Shown piece after piece: positions 52,337-61,600 of a stretch of 64,000 nt of DNA; positions within the stretch are counted from its first letter, which is position 1, and each line of letters opens with the position of its first letter. Below the pieces are notes generated by a model that was not told where the DNA came from, searched no databases, and saw nothing but the letters and a program-made list of their open reading frames with translations. Both the position numbers and the translations under genes were made by a program. The DNA is taken from contig JADFDS010000012.1 of assembly GCA_018262715.1 (NCBI GenBank), positions 1 to 64,000 on the forward strand, in the 5' to 3' direction. Source of the stretch: Bacteroidota bacterium (GTDB taxonomy: Bacteria > Bacteroidota > Bacteroidia > Bacteroidales > VadinHA17).

Positions 52337-53782
52337 ATGAGGAGAATTCTGAAACATATTGCAGCAGCGGGGCTTTTCCTCTTCGTCAGTATCGCTATCA
52401 TGAGCGGACAGGCGAAGGGAACCTTTGAGGTCATGCATATCTCAAAGATCAGCTCCTCTTCCGATGAGATGGCTCCGGTGATAATGAGTGACGGAATCCT
52501 GTTCTGTTCGAACAGGAAGACCAATCCTTTCCTTACGAAGAAAAACCTTGAGGGAGTCAGGCTTTATGAGCTTTATTTTGCCCCTTTCGGTGAGGAGGGT
52601 GAGCCTGCCTCACCTGTCCGGTTCGCACCAGGTCTTGTCAGGGATGCAAACATTGGCCCGGCCTCTGTGGCAACTGACGGAAACACCCTGTGGTTCACGC
52701 GCAATACCAGCGATGGCCGCCGGCTCGGGAAGAAACAGCCCAACAGGCTCGGCATCTTTACGGCCAGACGTTCCGGGTCACAATGGACTGATATCACCCC
52801 CTTTGAATACAATAACCCTGAGTACAATCTGTCCTTCCCATATGTTTCAGCAGACAACAGGTATCTGTTTTTCTGTTCTGACATGCCGGGAGGACTGGGC
52901 AGGTATGATATCTATATGTGCGAGAATATTGACGGACGATGGACCAAACCGGAAAATCTTGGTCCGGAGGTCAACAGCAGCGATGCAGAGATACATCCGT
53001 TCCTTCACAGTTCCGGCAGGCTCTATTTCGCTTCCGACAGGCCCGGGGGAAAGGGGGGGCTTGATATCTGGTTTTCAAACCTGGTTTTCGGCTCATGGAC
53101 AAAGCCTGTGGCAATGGATGAACCGGTGAACTCGACAGCAGACGACTTTGCCTTTTATGCTGCGCAGGGCGGCATGCAGGGCTATTTTGCCTCAAACCGC
53201 CGCAATTTCAATGATGATATTTACAGTTTCACATCAACCATTATCAGATGGTCAACCTGCGATTCACTTCAGAAAAACAGCTACTGTTACGAGTTCATAG
53301 AGGAGAACGCGCTTAAACAGGATACCCTCAAGAAAGGTTTCAGGTGGGAGTGGGACTTCGGTGACGGGTCAAGAGCCTCAGGCATAACTGCGGAACACTG
53401 TTTCAGCGGTCCGGGAATATATGATATCAGCCTTGATATTGTGAACCTTATTACCGGGGGCATTGAGAAACGACAGGCATCCTATGAGCTTGAAATTACA
53501 GATATCGAGCAGCCGGTTATCACCGGCCCGGATACTATCGCAGCCGGGGAAACGTTGATCCTTAATGCAGGTGACACTTACCTGCCCGGGATGAAGATAG
53601 ACCGCTACTACTGGAATTTCGGAGATGAGACTGTTGCAACCGGACTGGAAGTATCGAAGGTATTTGCCCTTCCGGGAAGATATAATATTCAGCTGATAGT
53701 CAGTTCAGCACCTGACGCCGGGGGAGTTGTGCGTGAGGTCTGTGTCTGCAAGGACATTGAAGTATCAGCTGGTGTAAAATGA
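52337..53782 (+). CDS. Secreted PD40 beta-propeller protein with PKD domains
   Basis: 481 residues. The signal peptide is followed by PD40/WD40-like repeats typical of TolB- and PorE-like proteins: YVSADNRYLFFCSDMPGGLGRYDIY and then FLHSSGRLYFASDRPGGKGGLDIW and GYFASNRRNFNDDIYSF. Two PKD domains follow, with WEWDFGDGSRASG and YYWNFGDETVATG. It lacks the TPR and OmpA-like domains of PorE, so it is a relative rather than PorE itself. It lies four bases after the PorP/SprF gene and is probably part of the same surface complex. Confidence 0.85.
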   Translation: MRRILKHIAAAGLFLFVSIAIMSGQAKGTFEVMHISKISSSSDEMAPVIMSDGILFCSNRKTNPFLTKKNLEGVRLYELYFAPFGEEGEPASPVRFAPGLVRDANIGPASVATDGNTLWFTRNTSDGRRLGKKQPNRLGIFTARRSGSQWTDITPFEYNNPEYNLSFPYVSADNRYLFFCSDMPGGLGRYDIYMCENIDGRWTKPENLGPEVNSSDAEIHPFLHSSGRLYFASDRPGGKGGLDIWFSNLVFGSWTKPVAMDEPVNSTADDFAFYAAQGGMQGYFASNRRNFNDDIYSFTSTIIRWSTCDSLQKNSYCYEFIEENALKQDTLKKGFRWEWDFGDGSRASGITAEHCFSGPGIYDISLDIVNLITGGIEKRQASYELEITDIEQPVITGPDTIAAGETLILNAGDTYLPGMKIDRYYWNFGDETVATGLEVSKVFALPGRYNIQLIVSSAPDAGGVVREVCVCKDIEVSAGVK

Positions 53783-53798
53783 TTATTGAAGGAGGAAG

Positions 53799-54788
53799 AT
53801 GAGAGTAACCCGCTTAATACTGCCGCTTTTTGCACTTGTTCTTTCAGCTGCCCCTGTGGGGCTGAGAGCCCAGGAAGTACCGGGCCCTGACGAGAACATC
53901 CCGTTCCTGATAACCTTTGGCAGGGATGGAGGTGTCACTTCATGGGGAGATGATGACTTTTCACAGACATTCTTCTTCGCCCTGCCGAAGGATTACAAGG
54001 ATCCGTTCTATATAAGGGTGTATGATCCTGATATCGGCGGGAAGACAGATGAGCTAAATAATTTCTGGAACACCCGGATGGTTTACTCAATCTACGGTGG
54101 CAGGGGCTGCTATACGCATCAGGAAGCAAACGGCATTGACCCGAAAGGCAATTACAAGAGCGGAACGATGCTGGCCACCCGCACATTCGGGATGGACAAC
54201 AAGCTTGACGAACGGTGGTTTACCTTCGGACCTTTCAACCCGGCTGACGGTGAGTATTACCCGAAGTTCCTGAGCAATATCTTCAAGATCATTTGCGACG
54301 GTGTTTCAGGTGATGATGGCAACCTTTACAGGTACGCCATCTCGAGGAGACCTGACGCGAACGTGCCAATTGACGGCGCAAATGCCTTCACCTATGAATA
54401 CACATTCAGGATGTGGAACAACAATGACACATCATTGGTCTCCCACATCTATCCGTTCATTGACAGTGGCTGTATCTGGGTACAGCAGAGTAACTTCGAC
54501 TGGGACAATGACGGGAATTCCATGGTGGTATCCGTTGAGAGGAAGGGGCAGATAATCCCGCTTTCAGGCGAAGATGAATGGGCGACATCGAAAATACAAA
54601 TCTACGAGGGAGAGATAGGAAAGTCGCTCGACTTCCGCTTTTACAAGAGGAAGGGAGAACTGGTCAAAAACAACAATGTGGTGGTATCAGTACAGAACCA
54701 GTACGGCGAGAATCTCCCGTTCTTCAGCGCACCGATCGGAGGAGTTCCCGTATATAAGCCACGGATAAAGGTAGTACCCAAGAAGTAA
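53799..54788 (+). CDS. Uncharacterised secreted protein, 329 residues
   Basis: I do not recognise the family. A signal peptide (MRVTRLILPLFALVLSAAPVG, cleavage near LRAQ) is followed by an all-beta-looking domain rich in aromatic and aspartate residues (ITFGRDGGVTSWGDDDFSQTFFFALP, DPFYIRVYDPDIGGK, NFDWDNDGNSMV). No lipobox and no C-terminal sorting domain are visible. An unusually good Shine-Dalgarno-like AAGGAGG lies 3 bp before the ATG. It sits 16 bp after the PD40 gene and two bases before the SpoIIE gene, so it belongs to the cassette. Confidence 0.82.
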   Translation: MRVTRLILPLFALVLSAAPVGLRAQEVPGPDENIPFLITFGRDGGVTSWGDDDFSQTFFFALPKDYKDPFYIRVYDPDIGGKTDELNNFWNTRMVYSIYGGRGCYTHQEANGIDPKGNYKSGTMLATRTFGMDNKLDERWFTFGPFNPADGEYYPKFLSNIFKIICDGVSGDDGNLYRYAISRRPDANVPIDGANAFTYEYTFRMWNNNDTSLVSHIYPFIDSGCIWVQQSNFDWDNDGNSMVVSVERKGQIIPLSGEDEWATSKIQIYEGEIGKSLDFRFYKRKGELVKNNNVVVSVQNQYGENLPFFSAPIGGVPVYKPRIKVVPKK

Positions 54789-54790
54789 TC

Positions 54791-57700
54791 ATGCCCGGAA
54801 GATTCAGATATTCAATTGCAGCAATATGTATTGTTTGTCTAAATGTGCTGCATCCGTTTGTTTCGTCTGCACAGACGTACAGTTTTCGTACCTATGATGA
54901 GTATACCGGCCTTCCGGGACCCTGGCTGAGTGTGATAGCGCAGGACAGGAGCGGCCTTCTCTGGATGGGAGTTGACACCGGCCTTTACCGTTATGACGGT
55001 TTCTCATTTCATCATATGCCTTTTCCTGACACCCTGCCGCGGGGTAACGTGAGCGCCCTGTTCTGTGACCGGAAGGGAACAATGTGGGTGGGAATGAATG
55101 ATGGCTCGCTCTTCACCTGGAACATGACAGGAGGATTGGAGAGAATGACGCTGGAGGAATCTGACAGAATCAACCGGATCACCGGCAGCCCTGACGGCAA
55201 GGTTTGGATAGTCACGCAGACCAGCGGGATTTTCATTGCCGGTTCCAGAGGTGATGAGAAGATCACCAGGATGAAGATGCCCGATGATATGACTCTGTTT
55301 GACATCGCCTTTGCCGGAGAAGGAATATTCCTAGCAGCAACGCAGAATAATCTCCATCTCTGTGATGCTGAAGGCGATAAGGCAGTCAGCAGGCTCACCT
55401 TCCCTGAACTGGACTATACATGGATTCAGACAGTTGTCCGGATGGATGATGACACCTGGTTCGCCGGTACCGACAACACGGGCCTGTGGATGATCCGTCG
55501 GAGCGGTGACTCAATAAATGCCAGGGCTGTGGGTGACACCCTCTTCATGAACATGAATATCCCGGCACTTAATGCGGGGCCGGAAAGGACACTGACCATT
55601 GCCACAAAGGATTCGGGGGCAGTAAAGGTTGCGTTCAGCACTGACTATAGCAAGATGATCATCACCGGGAGATATGATGTCAGGTCAGGTCTCCCTGACA
55701 ATAACGTCCGTACCATTTTTACCGACCGGGAAGAGAACCTTTGGATGGGTCTCTATACCAGTGGCCTGGCTGCTGTCACAACTAACGCCTTCGCCTTTTA
55801 CAGGCCGGAGACTGACAAGGAAATTACATACATCGGCCGGGCCGGCACACAGGTGGTTGCAGGCACCAGGAGCGGGCTTTTTGACTTCGATCCGCTTACC
55901 GGCAGCTTTACACGGTTCCGTAATCTTTCTGTAAGAACAGGCGGGTCAGGCATCACCTCATGGTCTGCTGATGACCACGGAAACATATGGATAGGCACTG
56001 CGGGAGACGGTTTATGGCTGATGAAGCCCGACGGGAGCCTGAAACAGGTCTTTCGTTCCGGCAATCCGGGCCAGAACCACATCAATTCAGTGGCCGTGGA
56101 GGGTGACAATACCTGGCTCGGAACCAGCGACGGGGTGGTTCTGCTTGACAGGGAGACAGGCAGGCAGAAAGCTGTATATACGACGATGGAATTGCTGCCG
56201 CACAACTATATCTCACAGGTTGTTGTCAACCGCGATGGAGAGGTGCTGGTAGCCACAAAGAGCGACAGGCTGTGCTACATACATGTGACCGGCGGGGTAC
56301 GTACGGAGAACGAGGTCATGGAGGGCAGACTGGTAAACGATATTCTCAGCATCTCTGTTGCTCCTGACCGTTCCGTATGTGCAGGAACAAAGGGCAACGG
56401 GCTCTTTCTCTTTGCTGCTGACACACTTCTGAATTATACCGAGGATGACGGGTTGCTGAACAATTTCTGCTACAGCGCAATGATTGCCTCTGACGGAAGG
56501 ATATGGACCGGCCACCAGAAAGGCTTTTCAATCACCAATCCGGCAACCGGCTCGGTAAGGTCCTACAGCGCGGACTTCGGGGTGCGTGGAGATTGTCTGC
56601 CCAATGCGCTTACCCAACTCCCTGACGGAACCGTATGTATCGGAACAACAGAAGGGATAGTTGTATACAATCCTTCACTCGAGCCTGACTCGGCAGTAGC
56701 CCCTCAGGCAGGGATCATTTCTGTGGTTATCAACAATGTTGTTTATCCCTACAGGGAGAGTTACAACCTCCCCTACAGGAAGTCCTACACTGTGAAGGTA
56801 AATTATGCCGGTATTTTTCTTCGTGATCCGCTTAACGTCGTCTACCGCACCAGGCTTGGCAAGGACGAACAGTGGAGTGAAATGACCGGTGACAGGTCTG
56901 TGACCTACAACAGTCTGCGTGACGGGCACTACCGGTTCAGTGTGGAAGCCCTGACCAGGGATGACCCCGGCAGCGCAACCAGTGCATCATTCGATCTGAT
57001 AATACAGAAACCTGTTACAGACAGATGGTGGTTCTTCCTCTCGATGCTGGCTCTGATTGCCGGTGTGGTTTACATCATTGTGAGACTTCGTGAGAGGGCC
57101 CACAGGAAACAGCGCGAATATCTCGAGAGTGAGCTGCAGAAGCGTACGGCCGAAGTTTACGAACAGAAAGAGGAACTTGCACAGAAAAACCAGGACATCA
57201 CTGAAAGCATCAAGTATGCCAAGCGTATCCAGAGCAGCGTGCTCCCGGACACCGCGCGCCTCAACAATGTCTTCAGGGATGCATTCGTCTTCTTCCAGCC
57301 GCGTGATATCGTCAGTGGCGACTTCTACTGGTTTGACTGGGTAGACAAGGACCGGTTCATTGTTGTCTGCTCTGACTCCACCGGACACGGGGTGCCGGGT
57401 GCATTCATGTCAATGATCGGCACGGCGCTGCTTCAGGATATCATAACTGTCAAAAAGATAACCAGACCCTCACAGATTCTGCATGAGCTTGACAGGCAGA
57501 TATTCTCCACCCTGAACCAGAACCAGGAGCTGGAAGCATCAAATGACGGCATGGACATTGTGGTATGCGAATTCAACATGACCACCAGGCAGTTGGTATT
57601 CTCATCAGCGATGAGACCGGTAATACTGGTCATTGACGGGGTCCAGCACTATGTAAGGGGAAACAGGTCATCAGTAGGTGGCGAATCGGTTACCGAAAAA

Positions 57701-57949
57701 TTCTATGATGACCAGGAATATCATCTCAGAGAAGGAGATCTGGTCTTCCTGTTCACCGACGGTTACTGTGACCAGTTCGGAGGAACAGGAGGCAAGAAGA
57801 TGAAAATCAGCCGTCTCAAGACTCTGATAGATGACATCACCCCGCTGAGCGCAGTCGACCAGCAGAGGGAGATTAAGGACTTCTTCTTCGAATGGATGGG
57901 CAAAGGTGAACAGGTTGATGATGTCCTATTTATGGGGATGAGAGTCTGA
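54791..57949 (+). CDS. Two-component-type beta-propeller sensor fused to a SpoIIE/PP2C serine phosphatase
   Basis: 1052 residues. The signal peptide is followed by about 14 propeller repeats of the regulator-propeller type (YTGLPGPWLSVIAQDRSGLLWMG, NVRTIFTDREENLWMGLYTSGL, SADDHGNIWIGTAGDGLW). A Y_Y_Y-like beta domain (about 640-735), one transmembrane helix near 745 (WWFFLSMLALIAGVVYIIV) and a coiled coil (about 765-805) come next. The C-terminal SpoIIE domain has DIVSGDFYWFD, CSDSTGHGVPGAFMS and FLFTDGYCDQFGG. Such propeller sensors usually carry histidine kinases. Here the output should be dephosphorylation of a serine or threonine, probably on an anti-sigma antagonist. No such partner lies nearby. 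Confidence 0.92.
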   Translation: MPGRFRYSIAAICIVCLNVLHPFVSSAQTYSFRTYDEYTGLPGPWLSVIAQDRSGLLWMGVDTGLYRYDGFSFHHMPFPDTLPRGNVSALFCDRKGTMWVGMNDGSLFTWNMTGGLERMTLEESDRINRITGSPDGKVWIVTQTSGIFIAGSRGDEKITRMKMPDDMTLFDIAFAGEGIFLAATQNNLHLCDAEGDKAVSRLTFPELDYTWIQTVVRMDDDTWFAGTDNTGLWMIRRSGDSINARAVGDTLFMNMNIPALNAGPERTLTIATKDSGAVKVAFSTDYSKMIITGRYDVRSGLPDNNVRTIFTDREENLWMGLYTSGLAAVTTNAFAFYRPETDKEITYIGRAGTQVVAGTRSGLFDFDPLTGSFTRFRNLSVRTGGSGITSWSADDHGNIWIGTAGDGLWLMKPDGSLKQVFRSGNPGQNHINSVAVEGDNTWLGTSDGVVLLDRETGRQKAVYTTMELLPHNYISQVVVNRDGEVLVATKSDRLCYIHVTGGVRTENEVMEGRLVNDILSISVAPDRSVCAGTKGNGLFLFAADTLLNYTEDDGLLNNFCYSAMIASDGRIWTGHQKGFSITNPATGSVRSYSADFGVRGDCLPNALTQLPDGTVCIGTTEGIVVYNPSLEPDSAVAPQAGIISVVINNVVYPYRESYNLPYRKSYTVKVNYAGIFLRDPLNVVYRTRLGKDEQWSEMTGDRSVTYNSLRDGHYRFSVEALTRDDPGSATSASFDLIIQKPVTDRWWFFLSMLALIAGVVYIIVRLRERAHRKQREYLESELQKRTAEVYEQKEELAQKNQDITESIKYAKRIQSSVLPDTARLNNVFRDAFVFFQPRDIVSGDFYWFDWVDKDRFIVVCSDSTGHGVPGAFMSMIGTALLQDIITVKKITRPSQILHELDRQIFSTLNQNQELEASNDGMDIVVCEFNMTTRQLVFSSAMRPVILVIDGVQHYVRGNRSSVGGESVTEKFYDDQEYHLREGDLVFLFTDGYCDQFGGTGGKKMKISRLKTLIDDITPLSAVDQQREIKDFFFEWMGKGEQVDDVLFMGMRV

Positions 57950-58471
57950 TCACTCAGGAAGGCAGGTGCCGTTTTCACCCAGGACGACTATGCAGGTGGT
58001 TGCGGTGTTGCTCTCATTGCCGCTCCTGTCCTTTATCCAGAAATCGTAATAAAGTGTGTCATCCGGATTGTAAATCAGGTAGATAAGAGTAACGTCTATC
58101 GTACCCTTGGTTATCTTGTTCTGCCCTTCAGCATCAATATAAGGTATGCGGTATTCTGAGGGGTAAAGCGGGTCTGAAGGTGCGGCAAGTTCGAAAGTGC
58201 CGTTCGTTTTGCGGTATAGCCTGAAAAAGAGATTGCTCGAAGGGTCAACACCCGGGGTCACCGGTGGATCGAGTCCGAGGTCCCCGTCGCCATCCTCGAA
58301 GTAAAATGTAATTTTCCCGGCTTTGGCGGGATTGCCGAGCATGTCTGTCGTATCATAAAGAGAGAACGCCCGGAACTCAATCGACGGCTCCGGTGGCAGC
58401 GTCTCAATGGGCCCGCAGGAAGCCATCATCAGACCACCCATGATAACCGTTATGATAATTGCATTCTTCAT
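57950..58471 (-). CDS. Uncharacterised small lipoprotein
   Basis: 173 residues from the ATG at 58471. Lipobox in VIMGGLMMASC, then a beta-sandwich-like domain with ITFYFEDGDGDLGL, an acidic loop suggestive of calcium binding, and DFWIKDRSGNESN. Similar small lipoproteins with a GDGDLG segment are common in Bacteroidota; no function is known to me. Upstream in-frame codons to 58504 are rejected because they precede the signal peptide. Its stop abuts the stop of the convergent SpoIIE gene with no base between. Confidence 0.82.
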   Translation of the reverse strand: MKNAIIITVIMGGLMMASCGPIETLPPEPSIEFRAFSLYDTTDMLGNPAKAGKITFYFEDGDGDLGLDPPVTPGVDPSSNLFFRLYRKTNGTFELAAPSDPLYPSEYRIPYIDAEGQNKITKGTIDVTLIYLIYNPDDTLYYDFWIKDRSGNESNTATTCIVVLGENGTCLPE

Positions 58472-58506
58472 ATGCGGGCAACACACCCTCGCATCAAAAA
58501 TCACAC

Positions 58507-58514
58507 CAAATGTA
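58507..58514 (-). promoter_or_regulatory. Putative -7 element of the small lipoprotein gene (TACATTTG)
   Basis: The minus strand reads TACATTTG, a perfect match, just after the der stop and 35 bp before the lipoprotein ATG. The gene may therefore be transcribed separately from der. Confidence 0.5.
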
Positions 58515-58515
58515 T

Positions 58516-59820
58516 TTATTTTTTTCTGAAATAAATCCTGACCGGCGCTCCGGTAAGCTGGAAGTTCTCCCTGAGCCTGTTCTCGACGAACCTTTTGTAG
58601 GGGTCCCTGATGTACTGTGGCAGGTTGCAGAAAAAGGCGAATGCCGGATATTCTGCCGGGAGCTGGGTCACGTACTTTATACGTATATGTTTTCCCTTTG
58701 TCGAAGGCGGAGGAGTTTCGCCGATAATATTAAGCATCACCTCATTCAGTTTCGAAGTGGTAATCTTCCTGCTCCTGTTTTCATATACGCTCATAATCAG
58801 CTCAAGCACCTTGTGGATCCTCTGCTTTGTGATTGCCGAGATGAAAAGTACAGGGTAATCGGTAAAAGGCGCGGTCTTTCTCCTGATCTCTTCCTCGAAC
58901 TGCTTTGCCGTGGTCTGGTCTTTCCCGATCAGGTCCCACTTGTTAACCAGGATGATGACTCCCTTGTTGTTTTTCTGAATGATGCCGAGGATGCTCATAT
59001 CCTGTGCCTCTAGGCCGCGGGTGGCATCTATCAGAAGCAGGCAGAGGTCGCTCTCCTCGATGGCTCTCACAGACCTCAGGATTGAGTAGAACTCGATATC
59101 CTCATCCACCTTTGCTTTTTTTCGCAGGCCGGCAGTGTCTATCAGCAGGAAGCGATGGTTGAATTTATTGTAAAGACTGTGTATTGAGTCACGTGTTGTG
59201 CCTGCCACAGGGGTTACAATGTTTCTCTCCTCACCCAGCAGGGTGTTTGCGAGTGATGACTTGCCTACGTTCGGGCGGCCTACCACGGCCACCTTTGGTA
59301 TATCCTCCCCGGCTTCTTCGGGTGTGTCGGGAAGGTGCTTCACGATCTCGTCGAGTAACTCTCCGGTACCGCTGCCGTTGACCGAGCTTACCGGGAAGTA
59401 GTCTCCCAGCCCCAGTCCGTAGAACTCTGCCGCATCAAGAAGGCGCTTGTTGTTGTCAACCTTGTTGACTACAGTGATCACCTTCTTCTGAACCTTTCTG
59501 AGCATTGCCGCCACTGCCTTGTCAAGCTCATGGATGCCTGTCTCCACGTCAACCATGAAGAGTATCACGTCGGCCTCGCTGATGGCAAGCTTCACCTGCC
59601 TGTTAATCTCGCTCTCGAAGACGTCGTCAGAGTCTTCCACAAAGCCTCCCGTGTCAACCACTGAAAACTCCACCCCGTTCCAGATGGCTCTTCCGTAGTG
59701 CCTGTCGCGGGTGACGCCGCTCTCCTCATTAACTATGGCCTTGCGGCTCTCCGTAAGACGGTTGAAGAGGGTTGACTTGCCCACATTGGGCCTTCCGACA
59801 ATTGCTGCTATCTTGCTCAT
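58516..59820 (-). CDS. der: Ribosome-assembly GTPase Der (EngA)
   Basis: 434 residues with the double-GTPase layout of Der. The first G domain begins [21 protein letters not shown] and the second [23 protein letters not shown]. They are followed by NKWDLIG and a C-terminal KH-like domain. It acts in 50S subunit assembly. The ATG at 59820 ([11 protein letters not shown]) is chosen over the TTG two codons upstream. It is third in a minus-strand run of rluB-like, era and der, 12 bp after era. Confidence 0.98.
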   Translation of the reverse strand: MSKIAAIVGRPNVGKSTLFNRLTESRKAIVNEESGVTRDRHYGRAIWNGVEFSVVDTGGFVEDSDDVFESEINRQVKLAISEADVILFMVDVETGIHELDKAVAAMLRKVQKKVITVVNKVDNNKRLLDAAEFYGLGLGDYFPVSSVNGSGTGELLDEIVKHLPDTPEEAGEDIPKVAVVGRPNVGKSSLANTLLGEERNIVTPVAGTTRDSIHSLYNKFNHRFLLIDTAGLRKKAKVDEDIEFYSILRSVRAIEESDLCLLLIDATRGLEAQDMSILGIIQKNNKGVIILVNKWDLIGKDQTTAKQFEEEIRRKTAPFTDYPVLFISAITKQRIHKVLELIMSVYENRSRKITTSKLNEVMLNIIGETPPPSTKGKHIRIKYVTQLPAEYPAFAFFCNLPQYIRDPYKRFVENRLRENFQLTGAPVRIYFRKK

Positions 59821-59832
59821 AAACAATAAAAT

Positions 59833-60711
59833 CTACAGGTATCCGAATTTTTTCAGCATGCGGGGATTGTCACGCCATTCATGAGCCACCCTTACATACA
59901 GCTCAAGGAAGACTTTCTTTCCGAGGAACTCTTCCATCTCCTTTCTGGCAGCCGTGCCGACACGCTTGAGCATTGAGCCTTTATGGCCGATTATAATCCC
60001 CTTCTGGCTGTCGCGGGCAACATGGATGACTGCGGCTATCCGGTTAATCTCAGGTTCCTCGCGGTAGCTCTCGATCTCCACTTCCACTGAATAGGGAATC
60101 TCCTTCTGGTATGTCTCGAAGATCTTTCCCCTGATGATTTCGGTGACAAAGAAACGATCATAACGGTCAGAGAGCTGATCTTCGGGGAAGTATGGAGGGC
60201 CCTCAGGGAGGCGGCTGATAATCTCCTTCAGCAAAAGGTCAGTATTGAATCTGTTAACAGCTGACACAGGCAGCACCGGTACGCCTGGAGCTGTCCCGGT
60301 CCACTTTTCCACGAGCTTTTCCAGGTCGGCCTGGTTTGTAAGGTCAACCTTGTTGATTACTATGATTTTCCGGACGGGGGAGGCAAGTATGCGGTTGAGG
60401 TGTTCACTGTGCTTTGATGCAGTCTCAATCACATCTGTTACATAGAGTATCAGGTCTGCGTCATCGAGGGCTGATTCCACCGACTTCATCATGGCTGACT
60501 GCAGCTTGTATTTCGGGTTTAGGATGCCGGGAGTGTCAGAGTAGACAACCTGGTACCCGTCGCCGTTAAGGATGCCCATGATCCTGTGGCGGGTGGTCTG
60601 CGCCTTCGGGGTGGTCACCGAGAGCTTCTGACCGACGAGTACGTTCATCAGCGTCGATTTCCCTACGTTAGGATTGCCGAGGATATTTACAAAACCTGAC
60701 CTGTATTCCAT
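59833..60711 (-). CDS. era: Ribosome-assembly GTPase Era
   Basis: 292 residues. The GTPase domain has [35 protein letters not shown], with DTPG and NKVDL. The C-terminal KH domain has HVARDSQKGIIIGHKGSMLKRVGTAARKEME, the Era signature. Era binds the 3' end of 16S rRNA in 30S maturation. Its P-loop reads GNPNVGKS where most have GRPNVGKS. It lies nine bases after the RluB-type gene. Confidence 0.98.
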   Translation of the reverse strand: MEYRSGFVNILGNPNVGKSTLMNVLVGQKLSVTTPKAQTTRHRIMGILNGDGYQVVYSDTPGILNPKYKLQSAMMKSVESALDDADLILYVTDVIETASKHSEHLNRILASPVRKIIVINKVDLTNQADLEKLVEKWTGTAPGVPVLPVSAVNRFNTDLLLKEIISRLPEGPPYFPEDQLSDRYDRFFVTEIIRGKIFETYQKEIPYSVEVEIESYREEPEINRIAAVIHVARDSQKGIIIGHKGSMLKRVGTAARKEMEEFLGKKVFLELYVRVAHEWRDNPRMLKKFGYL

Positions 60712-60720
60712 AACGGGCAG

Positions 60721-61506
60721 TTATTTGCGTATGCCCCGCTTGAGCATGCTCACTTCCTTTGGTGTAAGGTGTCTCCAGTGACCGCGTTGCAGGTTCTTTT
60801 TTGTGAGTCCTGCGAAACTGACGCGGTCAAGTTTTCTGACTTTATAGCCAAGTTTTTCAAAGATGCGCCTCACCACCCTGTTCTGTCCGGAGTGAATTTC
60901 GATGCCCACCTGCGTACGGTCTTCAGAGTCAGCGTAAGAGATGGCATCCGCGCTGACCTTTCCCTCCTCAAACTCAACTCCGCTGACGATTGTTTCCATG
61001 TCATTTTTGGTGACTTCCCGGTCGAGGAAGACATGATAAACTTTTCCTGCGCCGTATGAAGGGTGTGTCAGCTTTCCGGCCAGGTCACCGTCATTGGTCA
61101 GCAGCAGTACGCCTGTTGTTGCCTTGTCAAGCCTGCCTACGGGGTAGATTCGTTCTGTGGTGGCATCCTTCACAAGGTCGAGGACTGTGCTTTCGGCATG
61201 AGGATCCCTGACGGTTGTGACATAGCCCTTCGGCTTGTTGATCAGTATATAAACCTTTTTGCCGGGTTTCAGCAAACGGCCTCTGTACTCCACTTTATCG
61301 GCTGGCGTTACCTTTATTCCCATATCGGTCACTTTCTTCCCGTTGACCGAGATATATCCCTGTTTTATCAGTTCATCGGCTTCGCGCCTTGCGCATACTC
61401 CGCTATTTGCAATGTATTTATTGAGCCTGACAGGTTCGGCCTTTGGCTTCGGGGTGCCTTTGCCTTTTTTATACTCTTTCCGTGGCCCGGCCGTCTTTTT
61501 TTCCAT
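60721..61506 (-). CDS. RluB/RsuA-family pseudouridine synthase
   Basis: 261 residues. A basic N-terminal tail of about 25 residues is followed by an S4 domain (RLNKYIANSGVCARREADELI) and the RsuA-type catalytic domain. That domain has INKPKGYVTTVRDP, the active-site PVGRLDKATTGVLLLTNDGDLA, and SGQNRVVRRIFEKLGYKVRKLDR. This grouping is closest to RluB, which modifies 23S rRNA U2605, though RluE and RsuA relatives look similar. It heads the era-der run and has a perfect -7 element 20 bp upstream. Confidence 0.92.
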   Translation of the reverse strand: MEKKTAGPRKEYKKGKGTPKPKAEPVRLNKYIANSGVCARREADELIKQGYISVNGKKVTDMGIKVTPADKVEYRGRLLKPGKKVYILINKPKGYVTTVRDPHAESTVLDLVKDATTERIYPVGRLDKATTGVLLLTNDGDLAGKLTHPSYGAGKVYHVFLDREVTKNDMETIVSGVEFEEGKVSADAISYADSEDRTQVGIEIHSGQNRVVRRIFEKLGYKVRKLDRVSFAGLTKKNLQRGHWRHLTPKEVSMLKRGIRK

Positions 61507-61526
61507 CCTCTGACTTTTTCAGGATG

Positions 61527-61534
61527 CAAATTTA
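61527..61534 (-). promoter_or_regulatory. Putative -7 element of the rluB-era-der operon (TAAATTTG)
   Basis: The minus strand reads TAAATTTG, a perfect match, 20 bp before the ATG at 61506. Confidence 0.5.
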
Positions 61535-61600
61535 CAACTATTTACCGGTTTTATCCCCGTTCTTTTTTGCACCTTTGCATTTTACTTCAACCTGGAATTT

